34,900 nt of DNA from UBA4417 sp031550085. Lineage in GTDB: Bacteria > Bacteroidota > Bacteroidia > Bacteroidales > UBA4417. Below, piece by piece: positions 1 to 6,954 of the stretch (the stretch's first letter is position 1; each line of letters begins with the position of its first letter). Position numbers and translations under genes: made by a program. The notes beneath the pieces are model-generated. The model was not told the origin of the DNA. It did no database searches and saw only the letters and a program-made list of their open reading frames with translations. The stretch spans positions 1 through 34,900 of the forward strand of contig JAVBOY010000046.1 in the NCBI GenBank assembly GCA_031550085.1, in the 5' to 3' direction.

Positions 1-25
1 ATCATTTATAATAAATAGTTATCAC

Positions 26-1000
26 CTATTCGCTGCTCGCAAAAGACAACTTTCTTCTTGGATGTTTGGTTGATAATATCTTTTTTTGTTTACCCGAATT
101 TACATGGGTATAGATTTGCGTGGTGGAAATAGAACTATGCCCGAGAAGATTCTGGATGTATTTGATATCCACATCCTCCTCTAAAAGCAAAGTAGCGAAA
201 GTATGCCGGAAAGTATGCGGAGTAATCCTTTTAGTAATACCGGCCTCCTTTACATATTGCTTTATCATTAATCTTACCGATTGCGTTGACAGAGGCAACC
301 CCAAACGATTGATAAAAAACGTTGGGCTAATTTTAATCTGTTCTTTATGTAGATTGTAATAGGATTTCAAAATTGCTAACGTTTCGGATTGGCATATTTG
401 AATAATCCTCTCTTTGCTCCCCTTACCAAAGACCTTGATAACCCCATTGCGGAGGTCAACATCATTGGGTTTCAGGCTGCAAAGTTCGGATACCCTGATT
501 CCGGTGGCAAATAACAACTCCACAAGGGCAATGTCACGGGTTTGTGCCTTGTATGAGTACTTTTCCGTTAATAGATTCTTATTTCTTTTTTTATAGAGCA
601 ACTGAAACACCTTTTTAATTTCCTCGATGGTCATGACCGAAGGTAAAGTGTAAGGCTCTTTAAATCGTATTTTTATTTTCCGGAACGGATTGATGTAATT
701 GTCGTCCTCATATTCGAGGTAATTGAGCATGGCTTTCAAAGAAGCAATTTTTCGTTTGACCGTTTTAGGCTTGAAAGCCGAAATCTGTTGAAGATAGTTT
801 TTAAGTGTCTCTTTGTTCATCCGCTTTATATCCAAAGCATTATCGCTATCCTTGATAAAATCAGAGAATTGTCCCAAATCTATTGCATAAGCATTTAGAG
901 TTTTGGGACTTAAATTTTTCTCGTATTGACAATGGAATAAAAATCCACCTACGGCTTCTTGAATTGTAAGCATACAGTCTTTTTCGGTTATCATTTGCAT
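26..1000 (-). CDS. Tyrosine recombinase / integrase (XerC/D-like)
   Basis: Site-specific tyrosine recombinase of 324 residues, which would cut and rejoin DNA at attachment sites. An N-terminal SAM-like core-binding domain covers about residues 12-100, and the catalytic domain about 120-305. The catalytic set looks complete: Arg169 (ATGIR), Lys193 (GKGSKER), His262 and Arg265 (PHTFRH), His288 (LLGHSS) and the nucleophile Tyr297 (TQIYTHV). Met3 and Met10 are alternative starts. It resembles XerC/XerD in size, but the adjacent small HTH genes and AT-rich repeat DNA suggest a mobile-element recombinase rather than the housekeeping Xer pair. It lies 154 bp downstream of the small gene pair, on the same strand. 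The gene ends only 25 bp from the window edge, so the rest of its element may lie to the left. The family call is firm; the element it belongs to is unknown. Confidence 0.9.
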   Translation of the reverse strand: MQMITEKDCMLTIQEAVGGFLFHCQYEKNLSPKTLNAYAIDLGQFSDFIKDSDNALDIKRMNKETLKNYLQQISAFKPKTVKRKIASLKAMLNYLEYEDDNYINPFRKIKIRFKEPYTLPSVMTIEEIKKVFQLLYKKRNKNLLTEKYSYKAQTRDIALVELLFATGIRVSELCSLKPNDVDLRNGVIKVFGKGSKERIIQICQSETLAILKSYYNLHKEQIKISPTFFINRLGLPLSTQSVRLMIKQYVKEAGITKRITPHTFRHTFATLLLEEDVDIKYIQNLLGHSSISTTQIYTHVNSGKQKKILSTKHPRRKLSFASSE

Positions 1001-1154
1001 TTCGTTTAGTTTTGCCTAGAATAACGCGAATTGCTTACTAAAAAGCAAGAAAATAAGACTGTCGACTTAAAAATTTTGTAGCAACGATAAGGCTTACCTG
1101 AAATCTCACAGAAATTATCTATCCACCCTTTCCGGTTGGCACCTTAGGTTAAAT

Positions 1155-1442
1155 TTAAAAATCCGCCAAATACACAAGACTGCCTTTCAGTGGATGGTAG
1201 GAAGGTTGGTAACGGATGTAGCCATACTCGTGCAGGTCTTTGATGCATTTGTGATAGGTGGCTTTGGAGCAGATTTTACTACTTTGCATGAGTTTGCAAC
1301 GAGACACAGATACCGGATTTTGAAACTGTCCGGCGTTCCACGATTGAAAGATTGCCATGTAGAGACTCACATGGGTCGGATTCAGGCGGTCGTCGGTAAC
1401 GGCACGTTGGAAAAAGCCGCTTAATTGGTAAATCGGCTTCAT
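1155..1442 (-). CDS. Small winged-helix-like protein of a mobile element
   Basis: A 95-residue protein with no signal peptide or membrane segment. Residues 20-80 read like a winged helix-turn-helix: a helix rich in hydrophobics (THVSLYMAIFQSW), a possible recognition stretch (SRCKLMQSSKICSKATYHKC) and a wing (GYIRYQPSYHPLKGSLVYL). Proteins of this appearance are common next to integrases in Bacteroidota elements. Its start codon overlaps the stop of the upstream HTH gene as ATGA, so the two are probably translationally coupled. The integrase follows 154 bp downstream in the same direction. A role in element regulation or excision is inferred from context only. Confidence 0.65.
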   Translation of the reverse strand: MKPIYQLSGFFQRAVTDDRLNPTHVSLYMAIFQSWNAGQFQNPVSVSRCKLMQSSKICSKATYHKCIKDLHEYGYIRYQPSYHPLKGSLVYLADF

Positions 1443-1717
1443 GGTCGTTTCTTTTTGAGGTTTTGAGAGAGCAATGCCTCAATATCGCTCAGGTTGTAAT
1501 ACATGGTTCCGCCGACTTTGGTAAAAGACAGTGTACCGTTAATACGCAGGGTTTGCAGGGTTCCGGGCGAGATGTTGAGCATACGCCGGACTTCGGGAGA
1601 TTTCAACCACTTTTTTTGGATAGGACTTTGTTGTTGGTCGAAAATGTTACGGATTTCGTTGAGCAACTCCGTTTTAAACTCCCGCAAATCTTCAATAGTT
1701 AGAATTTGGGCAGGCAT
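1439..1717 (-). CDS. Excisionase-type helix-turn-helix protein
   Basis: A DNA-binding protein of 92 residues from the chosen start. The segment KSPEVRRMLNISPGTLQTLR followed by NGTLSFTKVGGTMYYNLSDI is the MerR/excisionase-like fold (helix_turn_helix_17 type) seen in Bacteroidota transposon proteins. The frame is open to an ATG at 1789, but a TAACTTTG -7 element at 1745-1752 would start transcription near 1738. I therefore place the start at ATG 1717 (MPAQILTIEDLREF). The gene overlaps the following 95-aa gene by ATGA and probably forms a unit with it, possibly also with the integrase. A likely role is control of excision or of the integrase, possibly by binding the 11-bp phased array about 180 bp upstream; that link is a guess. 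Confidence 0.75.
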   Translation of the reverse strand: MPAQILTIEDLREFKTELLNEIRNIFDQQQSPIQKKWLKSPEVRRMLNISPGTLQTLRINGTLSFTKVGGTMYYNLSDIEALLSQNLKKKRP

Positions 1718-1744
1718 CGTTTTTATTTTTTGGGTTTCACGCGG

Positions 1745-1752
1745 CAAAGTTA
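1745..1752 (-). promoter_or_regulatory. -7 element for the HTH gene pair
   Basis: Read on the minus strand this is TAACTTTG, matching the Bacteroidota -7 consensus TAnnTTTG, and it lies 28 bp before the ATG at 1717. No good TTTG -33 element is seen at the expected distance, so the promoter may need an activator. It favours 1717 over 1789 as the translation start. Confidence 0.4.
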
Positions 1753-1895
1753 CGACACTCATCTCATAAAAACTACACTTTTTATTCATTAAGTACTAAT
1801 ATTCAATTAGTTTCATTGTTTTTCATTTTAATTTGGGCATTATTTTTTATCTTTCATCTTGTTCCAATGCAACAAACGGAAATGCATTGAAAAAA

Positions 1896-2002
1896 AGCTG
1901 TAGATAAGCCGTAAATCAGCTATAAAGCCGTAAAAAAGCATTAAAATAGCTCTCAAATAGCGTTTATTTAGCGTTAAAAAAGCGTTTGTTTAGCGTGTTT
2001 CA
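1896..2002. repeat. Ten AGC-led units with 11-bp spacing (iteron-like array)
   Basis: The trinucleotide AGC recurs at 1896, 1907, 1918, 1926, 1937, 1948, 1959, 1970, 1981 and 1992. Eight of the nine intervals are exactly 11 bp; one (1918-1926) is 8 bp. After AGC each unit is mostly A/T; examples are AGCCGTAAAAA, AGCGTTAAAAA and AGCGTTTGTTT. Eleven bp is close to one helical turn, so the AGC steps would sit on one face of the DNA. The period is not a multiple of three, so the array is unlikely to be coding. It lies upstream of the HTH gene pair and the integrase, where arm-type recombinase or excisionase sites, a multi-site operator or origin iterons would be plausible. Which of these is right cannot be told from sequence. 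Confidence 0.7.
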
Positions 2003-2696
2003 TCCAAAAATAAGCATTGTCTCGCCTTAAAACGATTGGATAGGATGCCTTTGCAAACTTATTTTGGAACAAAAAGAAGGAAAATGCTGTTGAAAGTGTT
2101 CTGTTCACTCTAAAAATCACGAAACAGCTATCAAATTTTCTGTGAAATACTTGGAAATGCTTTATAGAAAGGGTCAATATTCCTTGTAAACATACCAAAA
2201 TCACCTCAACTCGCACTTGAGAACAACAAAAAGTTAAATGAAAGGCGTATAAACTTGCTTGGGAGCACCTGAAAATAGCAATTTAAAAACAACAAAGCTC
2301 TCAAATCAGCCTTATTAAATTAATCCTATGATTTTTTTTACCTCAATAGAATTGAATTATCAGACAAAGCTTGAAAGATTTTGAAGAATTTATTGGGGAA
2401 TTACGAAATTCCCGCCACCAAGCGTTTAGTTTTTGTATCCATAAATGCGACACTTGCAAAAAATGTTCTTCACTATAGTAAAAAGAAAAGGTTGGTAGGA
2501 GAGATTATTAGCAACTATAAAATTAAGAAATTCTGAAACCCCGAATTTTATCAGAAAAATACAGTTTTTGCTTGCTATTTATTTTTCAATTTCAGATGTT
2601 CGATTTCGAAAAGCTTATACAACCTTGCTAGTAGGAAATAGGTTCGCCAATTGGTATAATTAAATTTAATATTTATCTAAAATATTTAAGAATAAA
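2003..2696. other. AT-rich stretch without a convincing gene
   Basis: Nearly 700 bp of very AT-rich DNA with no well-supported gene. One start-less frame on the plus strand stays open for 53 codons (2375-2536), reading like protein in part (GNYEIPATKRLVFVSI), and may be a gene remnant. A small inverted repeat (GGGAATT, ACGA loop, AATTCCC) sits at 2396-2413. Nothing else is recognised. The composition contrasts with the core genes from 14.4 kb onward and suggests acquired DNA. Confidence 0.5.
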
Positions 2697-2728
2697 TTTG
2701 GTTTTTCACTTATATTGTCGTATCTTAG
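2697..2728 (+). promoter_or_regulatory. Bacteroidota-type promoter
   Basis: TTTG at 2697-2700, a 20-bp spacer, then TATCTTAG at 2721-2728. This matches the -33 TTTG / -7 TAnnTTTG pattern with one mismatch. Transcription would begin near 2735, serving the reading frame at 2776 and perhaps the lipoprotein gene at 3091. Confidence 0.45.
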
Positions 2729-2775
2729 CACTACTATTTAAGAATATTATTTTCTAACGCAATACCCCGCCAGTC

Positions 2776-3063
2776 ATGAGTGCGAAAGCCGAACCGGGTT
2801 CATTTCAGCAAATTCCGGCTCATCCATTTTACCGGAACTCTTTTCTTGCTGGGTGGAAATTCCGGGGTATCACATCTATCATTTGGAACCATTTTCGCAA
2901 AAACCAAAGAGTTTTCCCTATTCAACCACGGATTTGATTCAGACTGGGAAAAATAAGTTTATTGGGTAGCTTTTACCGCCGGGCAGGAAGTTTCGGCGGT
3001 GAATTGGGCGGAAATGCAGAACGGGGTGCAATATCCCCGGAGGAAGTATTTGCATTGGATTGA
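2776..3063 (+). pseudogene. Possible decayed small gene with an internal stop
   Basis: ATG at 2776 opens 53 codons (MSAKAEPGSFQQIPAH...) that end at TGA 2935-2937. The same frame then continues for 41 more codons (...GGELGGNAERGAISPEEVFALD) to TGA at 3061-3063. The region is clearly richer in GC than the DNA before it and lies behind a good promoter. An alternative frame over 2957-3093 (VYWVAFTAGQEVSAVNW..., ...RRKYLHWIDNK) also reads like protein, so a frameshift is possible. I recognise no family. It may instead be an untranslated leader of the lipoprotein gene at 3091. Confidence 0.25.
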
Positions 3064-3090
3064 TAACAAAAACGAAACAAACATACAACC

Positions 3091-4053
3091 ATGAAAACAC
3101 TCAAACTACCTTTTCTCTTTCTAACCACTGTTCTTATGCTGCTTATCGCTTGCGAGCCGGAACCGGTTGAACCCCGGAGACCGACACCCAAAGGACAGGA
3201 TACCCTTGTTCCAAACGATACGGTTCCTAAAATTGATTCGGCATTTTTTACACATAATATTCCGGCAACGGATGTGCAACTGGAAAGCCGCACATGGCAA
3301 TTTATGGGTTACGGCAATACCGACAGTACGAACCTTGATTTACCGGTAGATGCCACACAACATACACTCATATTGAAAGACTTCGACCTTAGCGGAACAA
3401 CTCCCTCCGGTAATTTTACGGCAAAGTATAAATTGTATTACGACAAAAGAATACGGATTGATTCGTTAAGTGGAAACGGCTTGAGTGAAACGCCTTATAT
3501 AAATGCTTTGAAAGCCGTAAGCACAGCCCGTAAATACGAAGTGCAAAACGAGGCGTTGAAAATCTTTTATACTGATAAACAGTATTTGTTGTTTGTGGAA
3601 AAGAGTGAGCAATATCCTTCCAACCTTACTTCTCAGTTGGTATATATGTACGATTTTGAATTGAAAGCTGGTCGAAGATTAGTCATCAACTCTCAATCTG
3701 AACTTGATAAATATTTGAATGCTCCTAATGAAGATATCCCATACGCAGGGCTTTGGCCATATACAGAGTGCATGTATCCTGATTACAACTTATTTGATTT
3801 GCAAAAACAACCAATAGATTTCTCAAAATATTCAATAGTAATCGGTAGTATTTTACTAAATGCTCCTGCAATGCATACTGTACAAAATTTTACACAAGTA
3901 GGAAGCAACACTTTTTTATATAACGTGAAATTATTTCAAAAATACGAAGGTCATTGCAAGTATTATTACGGTGTGGTAGTTAACAAAATCCCAAGTACTG
4001 CCACAATTATTTACAATATTGAATTGATAAAAGAAAGTGATTGGCATTGGTAA
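3091..4053 (+). CDS. Lipoprotein with a possible META-like domain
   Basis: A 320-residue exported lipoprotein. The N-terminus is a signal peptide ending in a lipobox (MLLIAC) with Cys21 as the lipidation site, followed by a flexible Pro/Glu-rich linker (EPEPVEPRRPTPKG). Residues 60-165 have an alternating beta pattern (SRTWQFMGYG, LILKDFDLSGTTPSGNFTAKYKLYY, LKIFYTDKQYLLFV) that resembles META/HslJ-like or lipocalin-like lipoprotein domains; this is a remembered pattern, not a computed match. The C-terminal half is unassigned. Start ATG 3091 follows an A-rich leader. The next gene begins 32 bp downstream and may be co-transcribed. The protein probably sits on the periplasmic or outer surface of the envelope. 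Its function is unknown. Confidence 0.75.
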   Translation: MKTLKLPFLFLTTVLMLLIACEPEPVEPRRPTPKGQDTLVPNDTVPKIDSAFFTHNIPATDVQLESRTWQFMGYGNTDSTNLDLPVDATQHTLILKDFDLSGTTPSGNFTAKYKLYYDKRIRIDSLSGNGLSETPYINALKAVSTARKYEVQNEALKIFYTDKQYLLFVEKSEQYPSNLTSQLVYMYDFELKAGRRLVINSQSELDKYLNAPNEDIPYAGLWPYTECMYPDYNLFDLQKQPIDFSKYSIVIGSILLNAPAMHTVQNFTQVGSNTFLYNVKLFQKYEGHCKYYYGVVVNKIPSTATIIYNIELIKESDWHW

Positions 4054-4085
4054 TTCGCTTAATCTATTCATCAAATTTTACAATT

Positions 4086-4331
4086 ATGAAAAAAACTTTT
4101 ACTCTCTTAGCTGTGATAGCATTGTTTTTAGTAATAGCGAATAGTGCAATTGCACAAAAATATTACTATTACTCCAAAAAAGAAAAAAAAGCAATGGAAC
4201 TAATCACGCAATCGGTTCTTTTGCTTTTTAAGAAAAAACCCACGGATATTGATTTGCAGCTATTGAAAATTAAACAAACACCTGAAAAAATACCACAGGG
4301 ATATGTTGACAGTTTATTGCAAGAAAAATAA
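4086..4331 (+). CDS. Small secreted protein, unknown function
   Basis: An 81-residue protein starting at ATG 4086. The frame also contains an earlier ATG at 4041, but that lies inside the previous gene and would spoil the signal peptide. Residues 1-22 are a signal peptide ending AIAQ. The mature part is short and Lys/Tyr-rich (KYYYYSKKEKKAMEL) with a helical middle (LITQSVLLLFKKK). No family is recognised. Just past its stop, another frame encodes a 3-coathanger-like fragment (4310-4453), so this may be the N-terminal remainder of a longer gene broken by a frameshift. Confidence 0.55.
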   Translation: MKKTFTLLAVIALFLVIANSAIAQKYYYYSKKEKKAMELITQSVLLLFKKKPTDIDLQLLKIKQTPEKIPQGYVDSLLQEK

Positions 4332-4453
4332 AAAGTGGAGCTAACAAGACATATCAATCAGCTACTTATATTGAACTTTTGGGAGGCTTTGAAGTAGAAC
4401 TTGAAGCAATCTTTAATGCAGAACTATTTACTTGTCCGATACTTACTCCTTAA
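4310..4453 (+). pseudogene. Gene fragment with 3-coathanger-stack-like motif
   Basis: A start-less frame of 47 codons ends in TAA at 4451-4453. It contains TYQSATYIELLGGFEVELEA followed by IFNAELFTCP. This matches the remembered pattern of the '3-coathanger stack' repeats of Bacteroidota exported proteins (nyIeLlpGFeve.Ga.FeA.i..C). It overlaps the end of the preceding 81-aa gene in a different frame, so it is probably the tail of a disrupted gene. Confidence is limited by its short length. Confidence 0.35.
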
Positions 4454-4465
4454 CTTAATTTATTG

Positions 4466-4497
4466 GAGATGCTAACCTATAAACAAGTTAGCATCTC
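4466..4497 (+). terminator. Hairpin, probable terminator
   Basis: Perfect 11-bp stem GAGATGCTAAC / GTTAGCATCTC with a 10-nt loop, followed by ATTTTC. It lies between the fragment ending at 4453 and the barrel-protein gene at 4536. The T-run is weak, so it might instead be an attenuator or protein site. Confidence 0.5.
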
Positions 4498-4535
4498 ATT
4501 TTCAAAAATATTTATTAACTTCAAAACTAATTGCC

Positions 4536-5171
4536 ATGAAACTCAAAAACATTATTTTAACAGGAATTATTTTATTATTAGTGGTAGGCACTGCTTCTGC
4601 CCAAATATCATGGGGAGTACGAACTGGTATGAATATATCAAAATTTTCTCCTATATCCGAATCATTCAAGCCCGGATTTCAAGTAGGGGGTATTTTGGAT
4701 ATTCCAATTGTTGACCAAAAGTTATTCTTGCAAACAGGATTGTATTGTATAAATAAAAACCTATTTGCACTTGATTTTATGAAATATAGTTATTACAATA
4801 TCGTTGAAAAAGACAACATGGCAGCATTTTATGCAAGCATCCCCTTATTGCTTTCGTATCGCATCTCCATTAATTCCGATTGGAACATTGGAATTAATAC
4901 CGGAGGTTATTTTGCTTATGGATTTGCAGGAAAAAGCCTCTCAAAATTCTCTAATCGTGAAACAGGAAATCATTATGAAATCGATGGTAAAACGTTCAAC
5001 CTATTGGGAAATATTGATGCTGGTTTTGAACTTGGAGTTACGTTATTTTACAAAAAAGTTTCATTCACCATCTCTTCTGATTGGGGTTGGATGACAAACA
5101 CTACACAATGGCTGGTTGGAAGAGATATTACTATATCAAGTTTTCTTATGTCAATGGGGTATAATTTCTAA
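4536..5171 (+). CDS. Outer-membrane beta-barrel protein (PorT-like family)
   Basis: A 211-residue protein with a signal peptide of about 22 residues (KNIILTGIILLLVVGTASAQ) followed by ISWGVRTGMNISKF, the usual opening strand of the Bacteroidota PorT-like/OmpW-like barrel family (outer membrane protein beta-barrel domain, usual size 190-230 residues). Alternating amphipathic strands run to the end, which finishes in the C-terminal aromatic signature SMGYNF expected for insertion by the BAM machinery. Members of this broad family are small outer-membrane barrels, mostly of unknown function; a true PorT role in type IX secretion is not claimed. The gene lies between two hairpins and is probably its own transcription unit. 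Confidence 0.8.
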   Translation: MKLKNIILTGIILLLVVGTASAQISWGVRTGMNISKFSPISESFKPGFQVGGILDIPIVDQKLFLQTGLYCINKNLFALDFMKYSYYNIVEKDNMAAFYASIPLLLSYRISINSDWNIGINTGGYFAYGFAGKSLSKFSNRETGNHYEIDGKTFNLLGNIDAGFELGVTLFYKKVSFTISSDWGWMTNTTQWLVGRDITISSFLMSMGYNF

Positions 5172-5200
5172 CTCATTTTTCTTTGTTTTTCAGAGTCAAA

Positions 5201-5232
5201 CTGCCCATGAAAAGGTGGGCAGTCCGGTTTTT
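5201..5232 (+). terminator. Rho-independent terminator after the barrel gene
   Basis: Stem CTGCCCA / TGGGCAG (5201-5207 and 5216-5222) with an 8-nt loop, followed by TCCGGTTTTT. It begins 30 bp after the stop of the beta-barrel gene. Confidence 0.65.
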
Positions 5233-5647
5233 ATAAACACTTTGTACTTACAAAGTGAAGTGAAATATTTTTTTATTTGATTTTCTGATTCTTTCGGGCT
5301 TGTTTGAAAAAAGTAATTACATTTGACGCTGGGAAAGCAAAATGATATATGAACCATTTTTTGTTCAGATACCGCTTTTTGAAGGTTATGCCGGGTGTAA
5401 AGCCGTACGTTTGCAGCCGCTTTCTGCAATGCGTATGCTTGTGAATTTACTATTGCAACCAAACACTGGCTTTCACTTCATTCACCCTTCTGTTTTTTCA
5501 AGTTCCGTTGTTGAACAACCGGAGCCTGAACCACCTTAGCTGCCGCAAGGCAGCGAAAGAATAACCATAACACCGTATCTTCATTCCATTTCGAATGGAA
5601 ATGAGAATTCGTATGAATTTATTCTTTAATTAAAAACTCAAACAACA
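5233..5647. other. Intergenic stretch, no supported gene
   Basis: A plus-strand frame of 65 codons (5342-5539) and a longer minus-strand frame (5196-5462) overlap here. Neither has a recognisable motif, a clear ribosome-binding site or a promoter, and neither is annotated. A small inverted repeat, CATTTCGAATG, is centred near 5592. The last 60 bp are an A/T-rich leader to the lipoprotein gene at 5648. Confidence 0.5.
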
Positions 5648-6742
5648 ATGAAAAAATCAATATTTTTAATAGTTGCTGCTTTTGTTATAAGCAGTATCGT
5701 TTTTATTTCCTGTAATAAGGATATGAATACTATACAATCACCGGCTCCTGATGAGCTGGCTTCGCAGCAATTCCTGGATGATGTAAATTGGTTTCTGAAT
5801 GCTGCTAAAATCGCCAAAACCGGAAATAATACCAAAGCTGTATCCGGAGAAAAAATTACTTTGGATAGTGCGTTGTATTATTTCGACGCAACGCTGAACT
5901 ACAAATACGGTTTCGCATCCGCACGGTTTAAAGACCAGAAGATAGATACCGTGTTGGTGAGAATCCGGCTGGTTCCGGGCGAAAAGAAGGTCTATGTAAC
6001 TGATGCTGCACTGGCTTACAATCAGGCTGTGGATAAATTGCGGCTGAAATATAATGCCATCGACGAAAGTGTCAAGGAATTGCAGGGCTGCATCTTTGAA
6101 AATGCAGGGAAAACATCCGGCAATGATTCGATAATTGTTCGGGTGATCGGGATTTTCGGAACCGGAGCACCCATTCAACCCAATATCAACGAATATGGTT
6201 ACTGGTGGTACCGGAATTCATACAATTGCGATATGACCGTGATGGGCTATGGGGCACCGGAATATTTGGAATCGAAGCTACTGGAAATTCTTAGTCCGCC
6301 CCCACCTCGTTATTTCCGGGTGGTCATTACCAATGTGATTCAGGACTACTATACTTTTATGGATCCAAAGCTTTACCGGACGCCTGATGACAGCTTGGAT
6401 AACTATTGCGATTACAAGATATTCCATATAGCAGAAAGAGTAAGCCCTTATTCTCCTGAACTCCTGTGCCTGGGCATTTGCTTAGATAAAAACACTGCAT
6501 CGCAATATACGTGCGAAATGAACTTTTACTTGGGTAGTATGACTGAACTGTTTGAGCAATTTTTGCAAGACCACGGAAACAAAAGCTTGCTAAGAATTCA
6601 TATTGAATCCGTAAATATATGCATACCTAAGGATGGTATTCTTGAGCACAGGGTATCCTTCCATTACGGGGACAGAAAGTTGATCGATCTCCGGCGTGAG
6701 GAACAGATGGATTATCCGCTAACCATAGCCTGTACCGATTAA
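5648..6742 (+). CDS. Large lipoprotein, unknown function
   Basis: A 364-residue exported lipoprotein. The signal peptide ends in a lipobox (IVFISC) with Cys22 as the lipidation site, followed by Asn-Lys-Asp, and Asp/Asn-rich mature starts are common in this phylum. Residues 35-130 include QQFLDDVNWFLNAAKIAKTG and LDSALYYFDATLNYKYGFA, an arrangement seen in Bacteroidota lipoproteins of unknown role. Later segments hold paired Cys residues (Cys147, Cys193 and others near the C-terminus) that could form disulfides, and a Pro-rich turn (SPPPPRY). No catalytic motif is recognised. A hairpin terminator follows directly, and the next gene starts 212 bp downstream. Confidence 0.7.
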   Translation: MKKSIFLIVAAFVISSIVFISCNKDMNTIQSPAPDELASQQFLDDVNWFLNAAKIAKTGNNTKAVSGEKITLDSALYYFDATLNYKYGFASARFKDQKIDTVLVRIRLVPGEKKVYVTDAALAYNQAVDKLRLKYNAIDESVKELQGCIFENAGKTSGNDSIIVRVIGIFGTGAPIQPNINEYGYWWYRNSYNCDMTVMGYGAPEYLESKLLEILSPPPPRYFRVVITNVIQDYYTFMDPKLYRTPDDSLDNYCDYKIFHIAERVSPYSPELLCLGICLDKNTASQYTCEMNFYLGSMTELFEQFLQDHGNKSLLRIHIESVNICIPKDGILEHRVSFHYGDRKLIDLRREEQMDYPLTIACTD

Positions 6743-6748
6743 ACCGGT

Positions 6749-6805
6749 AAACCGGCTGCCGGGTGAACGTTCCGGGAACTATTATCCGCTCGACAGCCGG
6801 TTTTT
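6749..6805 (+). terminator. Rho-independent terminator
   Basis: A 10-bp stem AAACCGGCTG / CAGCCGGTTT (6749-6758 and 6794-6803) ends in a TTTTT run. The 35-nt loop is long and contains smaller CCGG pairings. It starts 6 bp after the stop of the lipoprotein gene. Confidence 0.6.
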
Positions 6806-6828
6806 AATAACCTGCTAAATTCAAATAT

Positions 6829-6930
6829 ATGAAAACAGCAATAATTAACATGTTTACACAAGCGAAAATGTTTATTTATGGCGAACTGGAACTATATGGA
6901 GTTCAGGAAGCTAATTTCATATGGTTTTAA
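6829..6930 (+). CDS. Possible 33-codon small ORF
   Basis: A short frame (MKTAIINMFTQAKMFIYGEL...) lies between the terminator and the T9SS gene, ending 24 bp before the latter's ATG. Nothing but its position supports it. It could be a leader peptide or chance. Confidence 0.15.
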   Translation: MKTAIINMFTQAKMFIYGELELYGVQEANFIWF

Positions 6931-6954
6931 TGAGAAAAATAAAATAATAAATAC

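Noticed and set aside
1896..2002. Reading the 11-bp array as a CRISPR
   Set aside because: Units are far too short, there are no distinct spacers, and no cas gene is present.
1974..2216. An 80-codon minus-strand frame beside the 11-bp array
   Set aside because: No promoter, ribosome-binding site or motif; its end runs into the repeat array.
5342..5539. A 65-codon plus-strand frame in the gap after the barrel gene
   Set aside because: No motif, no clear start signal, and an overlapping frame on the other strand is equally long.
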